Source: Duganella alba (GTDB taxonomy: Bacteria; Pseudomonadota; Gammaproteobacteria; Burkholderiales; Burkholderiaceae_D). Taken from it: a stretch of DNA of 64,000 nucleotides. The translations under genes were made by a program, and so were the position numbers. The notes beneath the pieces are model-generated. The model was not told the DNA's origin. It worked only from the letters and a program-made list of their open reading frames with translations, and did not search any database. The DNA lies in assembly GCF_009674495.1 (NCBI RefSeq), contig NZ_WKJN01000009.1:124001-188000 (forward strand), given 5' to 3'. Shown here in pieces: positions 1-8,139 of the stretch (positions are counted from its first letter, which is position 1; every line of letters starts with the position of its first letter).

Positions 1-165
1 GTTGCGCGAGTTGCGCAACACCAACTGCGCGCCGAGGTGGCGCTCCAGCGCGGCGATCTGCTTGCTGACGGCCGGCTGCCCTATGCCTTCCTCGCGCCCG
101 ACGGCGGAAAAACTGCCGCATTCCACCAGCCGGACAAACAGGCGCATGGCATCCAATCGGTCCAT
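1..165 (-). CDS. LysR-family transcriptional regulator, N-terminal part
   Basis: Translating the minus strand from the ATG at 165 gives 55 residues starting MDRLDAMRLFVRLVECGSFS and continuing through AVSKQIAALERHLGAQL. This is the winged helix-turn-helix of a LysR-type regulator. The gene continues past the left edge, so the effector domain is not visible. It is divergent from the oxidoreductase at 279, the classic LysR arrangement, and probably controls it. A LysR-type T-N11-A palindrome lies 17 bases upstream of its start. The family is secure; the inducer is unknown. Confidence 0.9.
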   Translation of the reverse strand, partial: MDRLDAMRLFVRLVECGSFSAVGREEGIGQPAVSKQIAALERHLGAQLVLRNSRN

Positions 166-181
166 CTTGTGTGCTCCATCT

Positions 182-196
182 ATTCCTGAATGGAAT
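182..196. promoter_or_regulatory. Candidate LysR box between divergent genes
   Basis: ATTCC, five bases, then GGAAT form a perfect inverted repeat that also fits the T-N11-A pattern of LysR sites. It lies just upstream of the LysR gene and within the shared intergenic region, consistent with autorepression and control of the divergent oxidoreductase. It was found by eye only. Confidence 0.45.
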
Positions 197-278
197 CGAT
201 GGTATGTCGCCAGCCTGCGTTTCGTCAATCGATGAGGTTTCCTATGATGCGGGCTGGACAACGAAATGGAGTGCAGTG

Positions 279-1274
279 ATGAAAGCGATTTGTGTTACCG
301 CCAGCCGCGACCTGGAAGTGCGCGCTATCCCGAGGCCGGAACAGCCTGCCGCCGGTCACGTGCTGGTGGCGATGACGGCCTCGGCCATCAACCACGGCGA
401 CAGGACCTTCCTAAGAATGCCGGCGGCGGCCGGTCCGCAGATTCCGGCGTCGCGTTATGACGTCTGGGGCGCTTCCGGCGCGGGCAGGGTGCTGGCGCTG
501 GGCGCCGGCGTGCCGGCCGACTATGCGGGCAAGCAGGTGGCGATCTACCGTTCGCTGACGCGCAGCCCGGACAGCGTCGGCCTGTGGTGCGAGACGGCAG
601 CCATTCCCTACACCAGCTGCCTGATCCTGCCGGACCACGTGAACGCGAGGGATTACTGCGGCTCGCTGGTCAACGTCATCACCGCCTATGCGTTTCTTGA
701 GGAAATCGCCGAGGCAGGGCACACGGGCGTGATTGTCACGGCCGGCAGTTCGGCCACCGGCCATGCCATCGCGGCGCTGGCGCGCGCACGGCGCATGCCG
801 GCGATTTTCCTGGTGCGCAGCGACGCTGCCGCCGAGACGCTGCGCTCGCTCGGCGTCGAGCACGTCCTCGTCACCACCGATGACCATGCCGCGCAGCTGG
901 CGACGCTGGCTGCGGAACTGCAGGCGACTGCGGTATTCGACGGCGTCGGCGGCGAGCTGCTGGGCAACATCGCGCCGGCGCTGCCGATGAACGCCACCGT
1001 CTACTGCTACGGCTTCCTCGGCGGCGCTGCGCCGGCCGCGATTCACACCACGCTGTTCATGATGAAGAACCTGACCATCCGCCGCTTCAGCAATTTCGAA
1101 AGCGCTACCGTCAGGCAGCCGGCGCGGCTGCTGGCAGCCCTGAAGGCGCTGGAGCCGCTGATTGCCGATCCGATGTTCGCCACCTGGCCGGGCCAGGAGT
1201 TCAGCTACGAGCAGATCGGCGAGGCCATGGCCTACGCCTCGGCCGACGGCGGCAAGGCGATCCTGGCGGCTTAG
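279..1274 (+). CDS. Zinc-independent alcohol dehydrogenase / quinone oxidoreductase-like protein (MDR family)
   Basis: The 331-residue product begins MKAICVTASRDLEVRAIP, the usual GroES-like start of medium-chain dehydrogenase/reductases. A Rossmann segment follows (VIVTAGSSATGHAIAALARA, about residues 150-170) and then an AVFDGVGG stretch typical of quinone oxidoreductases. The zinc-binding cysteines of alcohol dehydrogenases are not apparent, so NADPH-dependent reduction of a small carbonyl or quinone is likely. An in-frame upstream start at 171 would add residues with no family resemblance, so the ATG at 279 is preferred. The gene is divergent from the LysR gene, its likely regulator. Its 3' end overlaps the convergent channel gene by four bases. 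Confidence 0.8.
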   Translation: MKAICVTASRDLEVRAIPRPEQPAAGHVLVAMTASAINHGDRTFLRMPAAAGPQIPASRYDVWGASGAGRVLALGAGVPADYAGKQVAIYRSLTRSPDSVGLWCETAAIPYTSCLILPDHVNARDYCGSLVNVITAYAFLEEIAEAGHTGVIVTAGSSATGHAIAALARARRMPAIFLVRSDAAAETLRSLGVEHVLVTTDDHAAQLATLAAELQATAVFDGVGGELLGNIAPALPMNATVYCYGFLGGAAPAAIHTTLFMMKNLTIRRFSNFESATVRQPARLLAALKALEPLIADPMFATWPGQEFSYEQIGEAMAYASADGGKAILAA

Positions 1275-2143
1275 GACGGCAGCGCCGTGCCGCAGTCCTT
1301 GCAGTAGCGCGCGGCCGGCTCATGGCCGACGCTGTGGCAGTTGGGGCAGGCGCGCAGCGACAGCACGCGCTGGCCGCGCTGGTGGGTGATCTCGGAACTG
1401 ATGATGCCGGTGGGCACGGCCAGAATGCCCCAGCCGAGCAGCATCATGAATGAAGCGATGGTGCGGCCGATATCGGTCTTCGGCACCAGGTCGCCAAAGC
1501 CAACCGTGGTCATGGTCGAGATGGCCCAGTAGACGGCGGTGGGAATGCTGGTGTAGCCGTTTTCCGGACCTTCCACCACGTACATCACTGTGCCCAGCAG
1601 GAACACGATCAGGAACACCACCGACAGGAACACGAAAATCTTGCGCCGGCTGGCCAGCAGGGCGTCGCCGAGCATGCTGTATTCCTGGATGTACAAGGTC
1701 AGCTTGAGGATACGGAAGATGCGCAGCAGGCGCAGGATGCGGATGCCCTGCACCACGTGCGCGGCCGGAATGAACAGCGACACATAGCTGGGCAGGATGG
1801 ACATCAGGTCGATCACGCCGAAGAAGCTGCGCGCATACAGCACCGGCCGCTGCACGCACAGGCAGCGCGCCACGTACTCGATGGTGAACAGGACGGTGAA
1901 GAACCACTCTCCGGCTTGCAGCCAGTCGCCGTACCTGTCGGCGATCGGCTTGACGCTGGTGAGCACCACCACCAGCACGCTGAGCAGGATGGCGCCGATC
2001 AGCGCCAGGTCGAAAGCGCGGCCTTTCGGTGTGTCGGATTCGAAGATGATGGCGTACAGCGCGGCGCGCCAGCCACCGGCCGGCTTGCCGAGGCGCTGGT
2101 GGGGGTCGGAGGTGAGGATGGTGGTGGTGTCTTGGGGATTCAT
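1271..2143 (-). CDS. Voltage-gated potassium channel-type ion transporter with C-terminal zinc ribbon
   Basis: The 290-residue membrane protein has the six-helix voltage-gated channel plan. Its S4-like segment (GIRILRLLRIFRILKL) carries an arginine every third or fourth residue. The TTVGFGD selectivity filter lies near residue 215, followed by the last pore helix. After the final helix come two CxxC pairs (CPNC and CKDC) spaced like a small zinc ribbon, which is not part of the minimal Kv fold. It probably conducts K+ across the inner membrane; gating is unknown. It stands alone and converges on the oxidoreductase gene with a four-base overlap. Confidence 0.85.
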   Translation of the reverse strand: MNPQDTTTILTSDPHQRLGKPAGGWRAALYAIIFESDTPKGRAFDLALIGAILLSVLVVVLTSVKPIADRYGDWLQAGEWFFTVLFTIEYVARCLCVQRPVLYARSFFGVIDLMSILPSYVSLFIPAAHVVQGIRILRLLRIFRILKLTLYIQEYSMLGDALLASRRKIFVFLSVVFLIVFLLGTVMYVVEGPENGYTSIPTAVYWAISTMTTVGFGDLVPKTDIGRTIASFMMLLGWGILAVPTGIISSEITHQRGQRVLSLRACPNCHSVGHEPAARYCKDCGTALPS

Positions 2144-2255
2144 GGCGGTGCTATCTTACCGGCAAACGCCAGTGCGGCGCGTCCATATCGAAAGGGCATG
2201 GATTGTGTCACTTTCCTCATGCCTGCGCGATCCGCCTTTGGGCTAGCATGAGCGC

Positions 2256-3263
2256 ATGAAAAAAATCCTGATCGCACTGCTGATGACGGCCGCCTTTGCG
2301 GCCCATGCCGACTCCTTCGTCAAAGGCGCCGACGTCGGCTGGCTGCCGCAGATGGAAGCCACCGGCTACAAGTTCTACAACAGCCAGGGCAGGGAGGAAG
2401 ACTGCCTGCAGATCCTCAAGGACTACGGCATCAACACCATCCGCCTGCGCACCTGGGTGAACCCCTCCAGCGACCGCGCCAGCGGCCACAACAGCAAGGA
2501 CGAAACCGTGGCCATGGCGGTGCGCGCGCGGAAGATGGGCATGCGCGTCATGATCGACTTCCACTACAGCGACAGCTGGGCCGATCCGCAGCAGCAGCGC
2601 AAGCCGGCGGCCTGGCAGGGCCACGACTTTCCGCAGCTGCTGAAGGACGTCTACCGCTACACCTACGACGTGATGAGCGCGCTGAAGCAGGCCGGCGTGA
2701 CGCCCGAGTGGGTGCAGGTGGGCAACGAAACGCCGACCGGCATGATCTATCCGGAAGGCCATACCGACAACTGGCCGCAACTGGCGCAGCTGATCAACCA
2801 GGGCTACGACGCCATCAAGGCCGTCAGTCCCGGCGCGAAAGTGGTGCTGCATCTGGACCGCGGCAACGACAGCCAGCGCTTCCGCACCTGGTTCGACAAC
2901 GCCAGGGCGCATGGCGCGAAGTACGACGTGATCGGCATGTCCTACTACCCGTACTGGCTGGACGGCCGGCCCGACTACACCGCTTCCATCAACGACCTGG
3001 CCGCCAACATGAACGACATGGCGGCGCGCTACGGCAAGGAAGTGATGGTGGTGGAAGTAGGCGGGGAAGACAGCAAGCCGCAAAACACCTACGACATGCT
3101 GGTGGCCGTTCAGCGCATGGTCAAAGCCGTGCCCGACCACAAAGGGCTAGGCGTGATCTACTGGGAGCCCCAGGGCGCACGCAGCTGGAGCCATTACGAA
3201 CTGAGCGCGTGGGGCGACGACGGCCGCGCCACCCAAGCCATGGAGGCATTCCGCGCCGATTGA
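2256..3263 (+). CDS. Arabinogalactan endo-beta-1,4-galactanase, GH53
   Basis: The 335-residue product starts with a short Sec signal (MKKILIALLMTAAFAAHA), so the enzyme is exported. The rest matches glycosyl hydrolase family 53: FVKGADVGWLPQME at the start, then NTIRLRTWVNP and MIDFHYSDSWADP. The acid/base glutamate is probably E158 (VGNETPTG) and the nucleophile E267 (VVEVGG). The family cleaves beta-1,4-galactan side chains of pectin. It is monocistronic here, with no carbohydrate transporter next to it. A second polysaccharide-degrading cluster (alginate) starts 3 kb downstream. Confidence 0.9.
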   Translation: MKKILIALLMTAAFAAHADSFVKGADVGWLPQMEATGYKFYNSQGREEDCLQILKDYGINTIRLRTWVNPSSDRASGHNSKDETVAMAVRARKMGMRVMIDFHYSDSWADPQQQRKPAAWQGHDFPQLLKDVYRYTYDVMSALKQAGVTPEWVQVGNETPTGMIYPEGHTDNWPQLAQLINQGYDAIKAVSPGAKVVLHLDRGNDSQRFRTWFDNARAHGAKYDVIGMSYYPYWLDGRPDYTASINDLAANMNDMAARYGKEVMVVEVGGEDSKPQNTYDMLVAVQRMVKAVPDHKGLGVIYWEPQGARSWSHYELSAWGDDGRATQAMEAFRAD

Positions 3264-3308
3264 GGGTTATCGAATATTTCGAATATAGGCAGGTAATTTT
3301 TTCGCTTT

Positions 3309-3336
3309 TTGATTGGGATGCGATCCCGCATAATTC
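3309..3336 (+). promoter_or_regulatory. Candidate sigma-70 promoter with palindrome in the spacer
   Basis: TTGATT and TAATTC are separated by 16 bases. The spacer contains the inverted repeat GGGAT-GCG-ATCCC, which could be an operator. The pair lies 67 bases before the ATG of the isochorismatase-like gene, in an AT-rich stretch that contrasts with the surrounding GC. Confidence 0.4.
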
Positions 3337-3402
3337 ATTTCAACAGCGCAGAACACCGCGAAAAACCAATCGAAATTATTGAATATCTTAGGAGAAAATA
3401 TT

Positions 3403-4056
3403 ATGCCAACCGCCATCGCCCAACCAGGTAAAACGCTGATCAGCCCAACCAACCACACCCTGATCATGATCGATCACCAGTCGCAGATGGCGTTTGCCAC
3501 CAAATCGATCGACCCGGTTCAGCTGCGCAACAACGTCGCGCTGGTTGCCAAGGCGGCGAAAGAATTCAAGGTGCCGACGATCCTGACCACGGTGGCGGAA
3601 AAATCGTTCTCCGGCCCGATCTTCAACGAAATCAAGGAAGTGTTTCCTAACGAAGTGGCAATCGACCGCACCTCGATGAACACCTGGGAAGACCCGCGCA
3701 TCGCCGAGCGCGTCAACGCCATCGGCAAGGATAAAATCGTGCTGGCCGGCCTGTGGACCTCGGTGTGCATCGTCGGTCCGGCCCTGTCGGCGCTGGACCA
3801 GGGTTTTGAAGTGTATGTGATCACCGACGCCAGCGGCGACGTCTCCGACGAAGCCCACGAACGCGCCGTGGCCCGCATGATCCAGGCCGGCGCCCACCCG
3901 ATGACCTCGCTGCAATACCTGCTGGAACTGCAACGCGACTGGGCCCGCAGCGAAACCTACAACGAAACCGTGGCCACCTCGATCGCCCACGGCGGCGGCT
4001 ACGGCCTGGGCCTGATCTACGCCAAGACCATGTTCAACGCCGCCGAAGGCCATTAA
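3403..4056 (+). CDS. Isochorismatase-family (YcaC-like) cysteine hydrolase
   Basis: The 217-residue product has the cysteine hydrolase fold. The nucleophile is probably C122 in WTSVCIVGPALSA, with D24 (MIDHQSQMAF) at the start of the fold. MIDHQ, TTVAEKSFSGP and DRTSMNTWEDP are typical of YcaC-like proteins, whose substrate is generally unknown. The start at 3403 is chosen because AGGAGA lies a proper distance upstream; an upstream in-frame ATG at 3379 has no such site. It converges on the LysR gene with a four-base overlap. Confidence 0.85.
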   Translation: MPTAIAQPGKTLISPTNHTLIMIDHQSQMAFATKSIDPVQLRNNVALVAKAAKEFKVPTILTTVAEKSFSGPIFNEIKEVFPNEVAIDRTSMNTWEDPRIAERVNAIGKDKIVLAGLWTSVCIVGPALSALDQGFEVYVITDASGDVSDEAHERAVARMIQAGAHPMTSLQYLLELQRDWARSETYNETVATSIAHGGGYGLGLIYAKTMFNAAEGH

Positions 4057-4958
4057 TTCCTGGCTTGAATGAAGTCGACGAAAGCGCGTAACGGCGCCGG
4101 CAGGTGGCGGCGGCCGGAGTAGTAGAGGAAGGGGCCGGGGAAACTCGGCCACCAGTCTTCCAGGATCGGCTGCAGCTGGCCGGAGGTCATGTACGGCTTC
4201 AACCACTCTTCGAACAGGTAGATGATGCCGTGGCCGGCGATGGCGGCGCTGATCGACAGGTCCGACACGGTCGGCGTGACGATCAGCGGCCCGGTCGGCT
4301 CCAGGCTGAGCTTCTGGCCGTCGCGTTCGAATTCCCACGCATAGATGGTGCCGCTGAGGAAGCGGCCGCGCATGCAGGCGTGTTCCAGCAGGTCGCGCGG
4401 ATGGGCCGGCGTGCCGCGCCGCTTCAGGTAGTCGGGCGACGCCGCCACCGCGAAGCGCTCGACGCGCGGCCCGATCGGCACCGCGATCATGTCCTGTTCC
4501 AGCCGCTCGCCGTAGCGCACGCCGGCGTCGCAACCGCTGGCCACCACGTCGACGAAATTATTGTCCACCACGATTTCCACCAGAATTTCCGGATACGCCT
4601 GCATGAAGCGGTTGACGATATCCTGAAGAAAAAACCGCGCCGCGCTGACCGGCACATTCAGCTTCAATGTACCGCGCGGGCTGTCGCGCAAGTCGTTCAG
4701 CACATCGAGCGCGCTGGCCACTTCGTTCAGCGCCGGACGCAAACGGCCAAGCAGCAAGGTGCCGGCCTCGGTCGGCGTCACGCTGCGCGTGGTGCGCACC
4801 AGCAGCCGGATGCCGAGCTGGTTCTCCAGCCGGCGCATGGACTCGCTCAAGGCGGAAGCGGACTGGCCGCTGGCGCGCGCAGCCTGGCGGAAGCCCTGGT
4901 GCTGGACCACCAGCGCGAAGGTCGCCAGGTCGGCCATGGAAGGAGTCGTATTCATCAT
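4053..4958 (-). CDS. LysR-family transcriptional regulator
   Basis: The 301-residue product has an N-terminal LysR helix-turn-helix (FALVVQHQGFRQAARASGQS, then ALSESMRRLENQLGIRLLVRTTRSV). The periplasmic-binding-like effector domain follows (GTLKLNVPVSAARFFLQ, then GVRYGERLEQDMIAVPIG), as in the AaeR/DsdC-like group of enterobacteria. It is divergent from the aldo-keto reductase gene at 5056 with 97 bases between the starts, so that gene is the likeliest target. No clear Shine-Dalgarno distinguishes its first three in-frame ATGs; the longest is reported. Confidence 0.88.
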   Translation of the reverse strand: MMNTTPSMADLATFALVVQHQGFRQAARASGQSASALSESMRRLENQLGIRLLVRTTRSVTPTEAGTLLLGRLRPALNEVASALDVLNDLRDSPRGTLKLNVPVSAARFFLQDIVNRFMQAYPEILVEIVVDNNFVDVVASGCDAGVRYGERLEQDMIAVPIGPRVERFAVAASPDYLKRRGTPAHPRDLLEHACMRGRFLSGTIYAWEFERDGQKLSLEPTGPLIVTPTVSDLSISAAIAGHGIIYLFEEWLKPYMTSGQLQPILEDWWPSFPGPFLYYSGRRHLPAPLRAFVDFIQARN

Positions 4959-5055
4959 TGTGCGGATTTTCGTACAGCCTGTGCGGGATTGACCCGATTA
5001 TCACACACTATGCTTGTGGCTATGATGGCTCATCTTTCCTCAACACGGAGTTGTC

Positions 5056-5904
5056 ATGAGCAAGCACTACACCCCCAGGAACACCGATCTGCAACTGAAC
5101 CGCATCGGCTACGGCGCGATGCAACTGGCCGGCCCGCACGTCTGGGGGCCGCCGAAAGACCGCGCCGCCGCCGTGGCCGTGCTGCGCGCCGCAATGGAAC
5201 TGGGCATCAACCACATCGACACCTCGGATTTCTACGGCCCGCACGTTACCAACCAGATCATCCGCGAAGCGCTGCATCCTTACCGCGACGACCTGACCAT
5301 CGTCACCAAGATCGGCTTCCGCCGTGGTGAAGACCAGTCGTGGCTGCCGGCGGCATCGGCGGAAGAGCTGCGCTCCGCCGTCCACGACAACCTGCGCAAC
5401 CTGGGACTGGATGTGCTGGACGTGGTCAACTACCGCGCGCCGGGACTGGAAGGTGCGGATGGTTCGTCGATCGCCGAACCTTTGAAGGCCATGCTGCGCC
5501 TGAAAGAAGAAGGCCTGATACGCCACATTGGCCTGAGCAACGTCAACGCGGAACAGGTCGCCGAAGCGCAGCAGATCACCGACATCGTCTGCGTGCAGAA
5601 CCACTACAACCTGGCGCACCGCAAAGACGATGCGCTGATCGACACGCTGGCCGCGCAAGGCATCGCCTACGTGCCGTTCTTCCCGCTGGGCGGCTTCTCG
5701 CCGCTGCAATCGGAGGTGCTGACGCAGACCGCCGCCGCGCTGCACGCCACGCCGATGCAGGTGGCGCTGGCCTGGCTGCTGCAACGTTCGCCGAACATGC
5801 TGGTGATTCCCGGCACCTCGTCGGTGACGCACCTGCGCGAAAACGTCGCGGCAGGCGCGTTGCAGCTCGACGCCGCCACGGTGCAGGCGCTGAACGCGAT
5901 TTAA
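5056..5904 (+). CDS. Aldo/keto reductase (YdbC-like)
   Basis: The 282-residue TIM-barrel oxidoreductase carries D and Y in HIDTSDFYGP and K in IVTKIGF. At the position of the usual active-site histidine region it has LDVVNYRAPG, so the fourth catalytic residue is replaced, as in YdbC-type aldo/keto reductases. The C-terminal VIPGTSSVTHLREN binds NADPH phosphate in the family. It probably reduces aldehydes in the cytoplasm. It is divergent from its presumed LysR regulator and ends four bases before the convergent RraA-like gene. Confidence 0.88.
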   Translation: MSKHYTPRNTDLQLNRIGYGAMQLAGPHVWGPPKDRAAAVAVLRAAMELGINHIDTSDFYGPHVTNQIIREALHPYRDDLTIVTKIGFRRGEDQSWLPAASAEELRSAVHDNLRNLGLDVLDVVNYRAPGLEGADGSSIAEPLKAMLRLKEEGLIRHIGLSNVNAEQVAEAQQITDIVCVQNHYNLAHRKDDALIDTLAAQGIAYVPFFPLGGFSPLQSEVLTQTAAALHATPMQVALAWLLQRSPNMLVIPGTSSVTHLRENVAAGALQLDAATVQALNAI

Positions 5905-5908
5905 AGCG

Positions 5909-6622
5909 TTATTTTGCGGCCAGCCAGCTCTCGAACAGCGCGCGGTTTTCCGGCTTGGTCAGCGGATACAGGCCGATGATGCTGGCGCCGCCGCGCACCT
6001 GTTCGAGCACGAAGTCCTCGTAGCGCTCCATCGGCACCGCGTCGCGGGCGATTTCGTCGGCCAGGTGGGCAGGGATGCAGACCACGCCGTCGTCGTCGCC
6101 CACCATGATGTCGCCGGGATAAACCGGCACGTCGCCGCAGCCGATCGGTGCGTTGATATCCAGCGCGTGATGGCGGATCAAATTGGTCGGCGCGGATGGG
6201 CCGGAGCACCAGGCCGGAATCTCCAGCTTGGCGATGCCGCTGGCGTCGCGCAGGCCGCCATCGGTGACGATGCCGGCCACGCCGCGCATCTGCATGCGCG
6301 TGGCCAGGATGCTGCCGGCCGACGCCACCGACACGTCGCCCCGGCAATCCATCACCAGCACCGCGCCGGGCGGAATTTCCTCCACCGCCACGCGCTGCGG
6401 GTGGCGCGGATCGAGAAAGGCGTCAATGCCGTCGAGATCTTCACGCGCGGGGATATAGCGCAGCGTGAAGGCCGGGCCGGCCAGCCGCTGACCGGTCTTC
6501 AGCGGCCGCGCGCCCTGGATGAAGACATTGCGGAAGCCGCGCTTGAACAGCAGCGTGGTCAGCGTCGAGGTGGCGATGGTCTTCAGGGTCGCCAGCGTTT
6601 CGGCGGATACGGTGGTGGTCAT
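5909..6622 (-). CDS. RraA / HMG-aldolase-fold protein, last gene of the alginate cluster
   Basis: The 237-residue product belongs to the RraA-like family, which covers RNase E inhibitors and class II 4-hydroxy-4-methyl-2-oxoglutarate/oxaloacetate aldolases. Visible family motifs include GPAFTLRY, SILATRMQMRGVAGIVTDGGLRD and a C-terminal GDIMVGDDDGVVCIP. The G-x-R-D of GGLRD is a metal- and substrate-binding site in the aldolases. It overlaps the PL7 lyase gene by four bases, so it is translated with the lyase. No separate KDPG aldolase is seen in the cluster; an aldol-cleavage role in uronate catabolism is possible, but this is inference. Confidence 0.75.
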   Translation of the reverse strand: MTTTVSAETLATLKTIATSTLTTLLFKRGFRNVFIQGARPLKTGQRLAGPAFTLRYIPAREDLDGIDAFLDPRHPQRVAVEEIPPGAVLVMDCRGDVSVASAGSILATRMQMRGVAGIVTDGGLRDASGIAKLEIPAWCSGPSAPTNLIRHHALDINAPIGCGDVPVYPGDIMVGDDDGVVCIPAHLADEIARDAVPMERYEDFVLEQVRGGASIIGLYPLTKPENRALFESWLAAK

Positions 6623-7377
6623 GGCTGCGCTCCGTTGCGTTCAAAAATGGTGTGGCTGAAGCTGATTTGGCTGCCGTCGATGTGATTCAGTCGGTAATAC
6701 TGGTCCCACTTGGCGGGCTCGATGGTGTGCTTGCCGGTGTCGGGATCGAGCGCCTGCAGGTAGTCGCCGAACTTGAAGTAGATCTTGCGGTCGTCGCCTT
6801 TGATGCGGGTGCGCTGCGTCTTGATCTCGCCGCTGGCCGTGCGCGCCGTGACCAGCGCTTCGCCGGCGTTGAAGGCGATGTCCAGGTCGAAGCCTTCGCC
6901 CGAACGCACCGTGCCCAGCGCGGTTGTCACTTCCTTGCCGTCGGTGCCGAGGATGCGCACCAGGATGTCGAATACGCCGTTGCCGGCCTTGCCGTCCAGG
7001 CCTTGCTTGTCGGCCGTGTCCTGCACGTAGACCTTGAGGATGGTGTCCAGGCCTTCCACATGGTATTGGGCGACGATGGTCTTGGCGCCGGCCGGCAACG
7101 TTGGCGTGACGCGTGCGGCGAAGTGCTCGTGCGTTTGCGCGGCGCTGAGGCGCAGCTTGTCGGCCACTTTCAGTTCGTTGCGGTAGCCGTGGCCGTGGCC
7201 GGAATCGTATTTCGATGTCAGCGCGCTGAAGTTCAGCGTGCCTGCATATGGCGAGGGATATGGCGTGTTGCCTTCCAGCGTGAACAGCTTTTCCAGCGTG
7301 GCCTGCGATGTTTGCGCGGCGGCCGGCAGCATGATGGCGGCCAGCAGCGTCAGGGCGGCGGGGAAGGCGGCCCTCAT
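6619..7377 (-). CDS. Secreted polysaccharide lyase family 7 (alginate lyase)
   Basis: The 252-residue product has a signal peptide (MRAAFPAALTLLAAIMLPAAAQ) and the three conserved PL7 blocks. These are RNELK at residues 66-70 (R[ST]EL-type), QYH at 104-106 (QIH-type) and YFKFGDYLQ at 200-208 (YFKxGxYxQ). The expected catalytic set Q104, H106, R66 and Y206 is all present. PL7 enzymes cut alginate endolytically by beta-elimination. It overlaps the SGNH gene upstream and the RraA-like gene downstream by four bases each, showing tight translational coupling. Exact uronate preference (M or G) cannot be told from sequence. Confidence 0.82.
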   Translation of the reverse strand: MRAAFPAALTLLAAIMLPAAAQTSQATLEKLFTLEGNTPYPSPYAGTLNFSALTSKYDSGHGHGYRNELKVADKLRLSAAQTHEHFAARVTPTLPAGAKTIVAQYHVEGLDTILKVYVQDTADKQGLDGKAGNGVFDILVRILGTDGKEVTTALGTVRSGEGFDLDIAFNAGEALVTARTASGEIKTQRTRIKGDDRKIYFKFGDYLQALDPDTGKHTIEPAKWDQYYRLNHIDGSQISFSHTIFERNGAQP

Positions 7378-8126
7378 TTCAGCATGCTTTCAAGCAGGGG
7401 CTGCATGGCGTCGGCCCACAGCTGGTAGCCGGCGGCGCCGGGGTGCAGTTGGTCCGGCATCAGCGTGTTCGGAATGCGGCCGTCCTGGCCCAGGAACACG
7501 TGGTTGATGTTGAGGAAGCGGACGGTCTTGCCGTCGTCCAGCTTGGCCAGGTCGACATTGATGGCGTCGATGGTCTGCATGCGCTTGGCCGCTTCGGTCA
7601 CGCCGGCTTCGGTCACCGGTGCGCCTTTCGGATCGCGCGGTCCGCGTGGGAACACGCCCAGCAGCAAAATCTTGGTCTGCGGCAGCTTGGCGCGGATCAT
7701 GTCGACGATCTTGCGGTCAGCGGCGGCGATTTCCTCTGCCGTGTAGTCAAGGCTGTTATTGGTGCCCAGCATCAGCACCGTGACCTTGGGCGAGATGCCA
7801 TCCAGCTCGCCATGTTCAATGCGCCAGATGACGTTCTGCGTGCGGTCGCCGCCGATGCCGAAGTTGGCCGGCTGGTACTTGCCGTAGTAGGCCTCCCAGA
7901 TATGCGGCGCAATCTTCCAGCGCTCGGTGATGGAATCGCCGAGGAACAGCAGGCCGACCGGGCCGCTCTTGCCGCGCGCGAGAATGGCCTCGTGCTTTTT
8001 CAGGAAGGTGCCGTCGTCCTTTTTCTCGAATGCTTCCGAGGCGCTGAGCTTGGGGCCGGCGGCGTATGCGGTGAGCTGGCTGCTGGTCAGCAGCAGGGCC
8101 AGCAGCAGGCTTTTGCAGAAATTCAT
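7374..8126 (-). CDS. SGNH/GDSL hydrolase, secreted (possible polysaccharide O-acetylesterase)
   Basis: The 250-residue product from the ATG at 8126 has a signal peptide and the SGNH blocks: GDSIT with S65, the GGDRTQN glycine block, LMLGTNNS (block III) and a C-terminal DQLHP carrying the catalytic Asp and His. It resembles the PAF-acetylhydrolase-like branch. The start at 8126 has GGAGATCACC directly upstream; an in-frame extension to 8219 reads through the end of the transporter gene and is not credible. Bacterial alginates are O-acetylated, so deacetylation before lyase attack is a reasonable role, inferred from context only. Confidence 0.82.
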   Translation of the reverse strand: MNFCKSLLLALLLTSSQLTAYAAGPKLSASEAFEKKDDGTFLKKHEAILARGKSGPVGLLFLGDSITERWKIAPHIWEAYYGKYQPANFGIGGDRTQNVIWRIEHGELDGISPKVTVLMLGTNNSLDYTAEEIAAADRKIVDMIRAKLPQTKILLLGVFPRGPRDPKGAPVTEAGVTEAAKRMQTIDAINVDLAKLDDGKTVRFLNINHVFLGQDGRIPNTLMPDQLHPGAAGYQLWADAMQPLLESMLK

Positions 8127-8139
8127 GGTGATCTCCTGT

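Noticed and set aside
2217..3140. Minus-strand frame antisense to the GH53 gene
   Set aside because: It has His/Val/Arg-rich composition without motifs and lies opposite a complete GH53 enzyme with catalytic residues.
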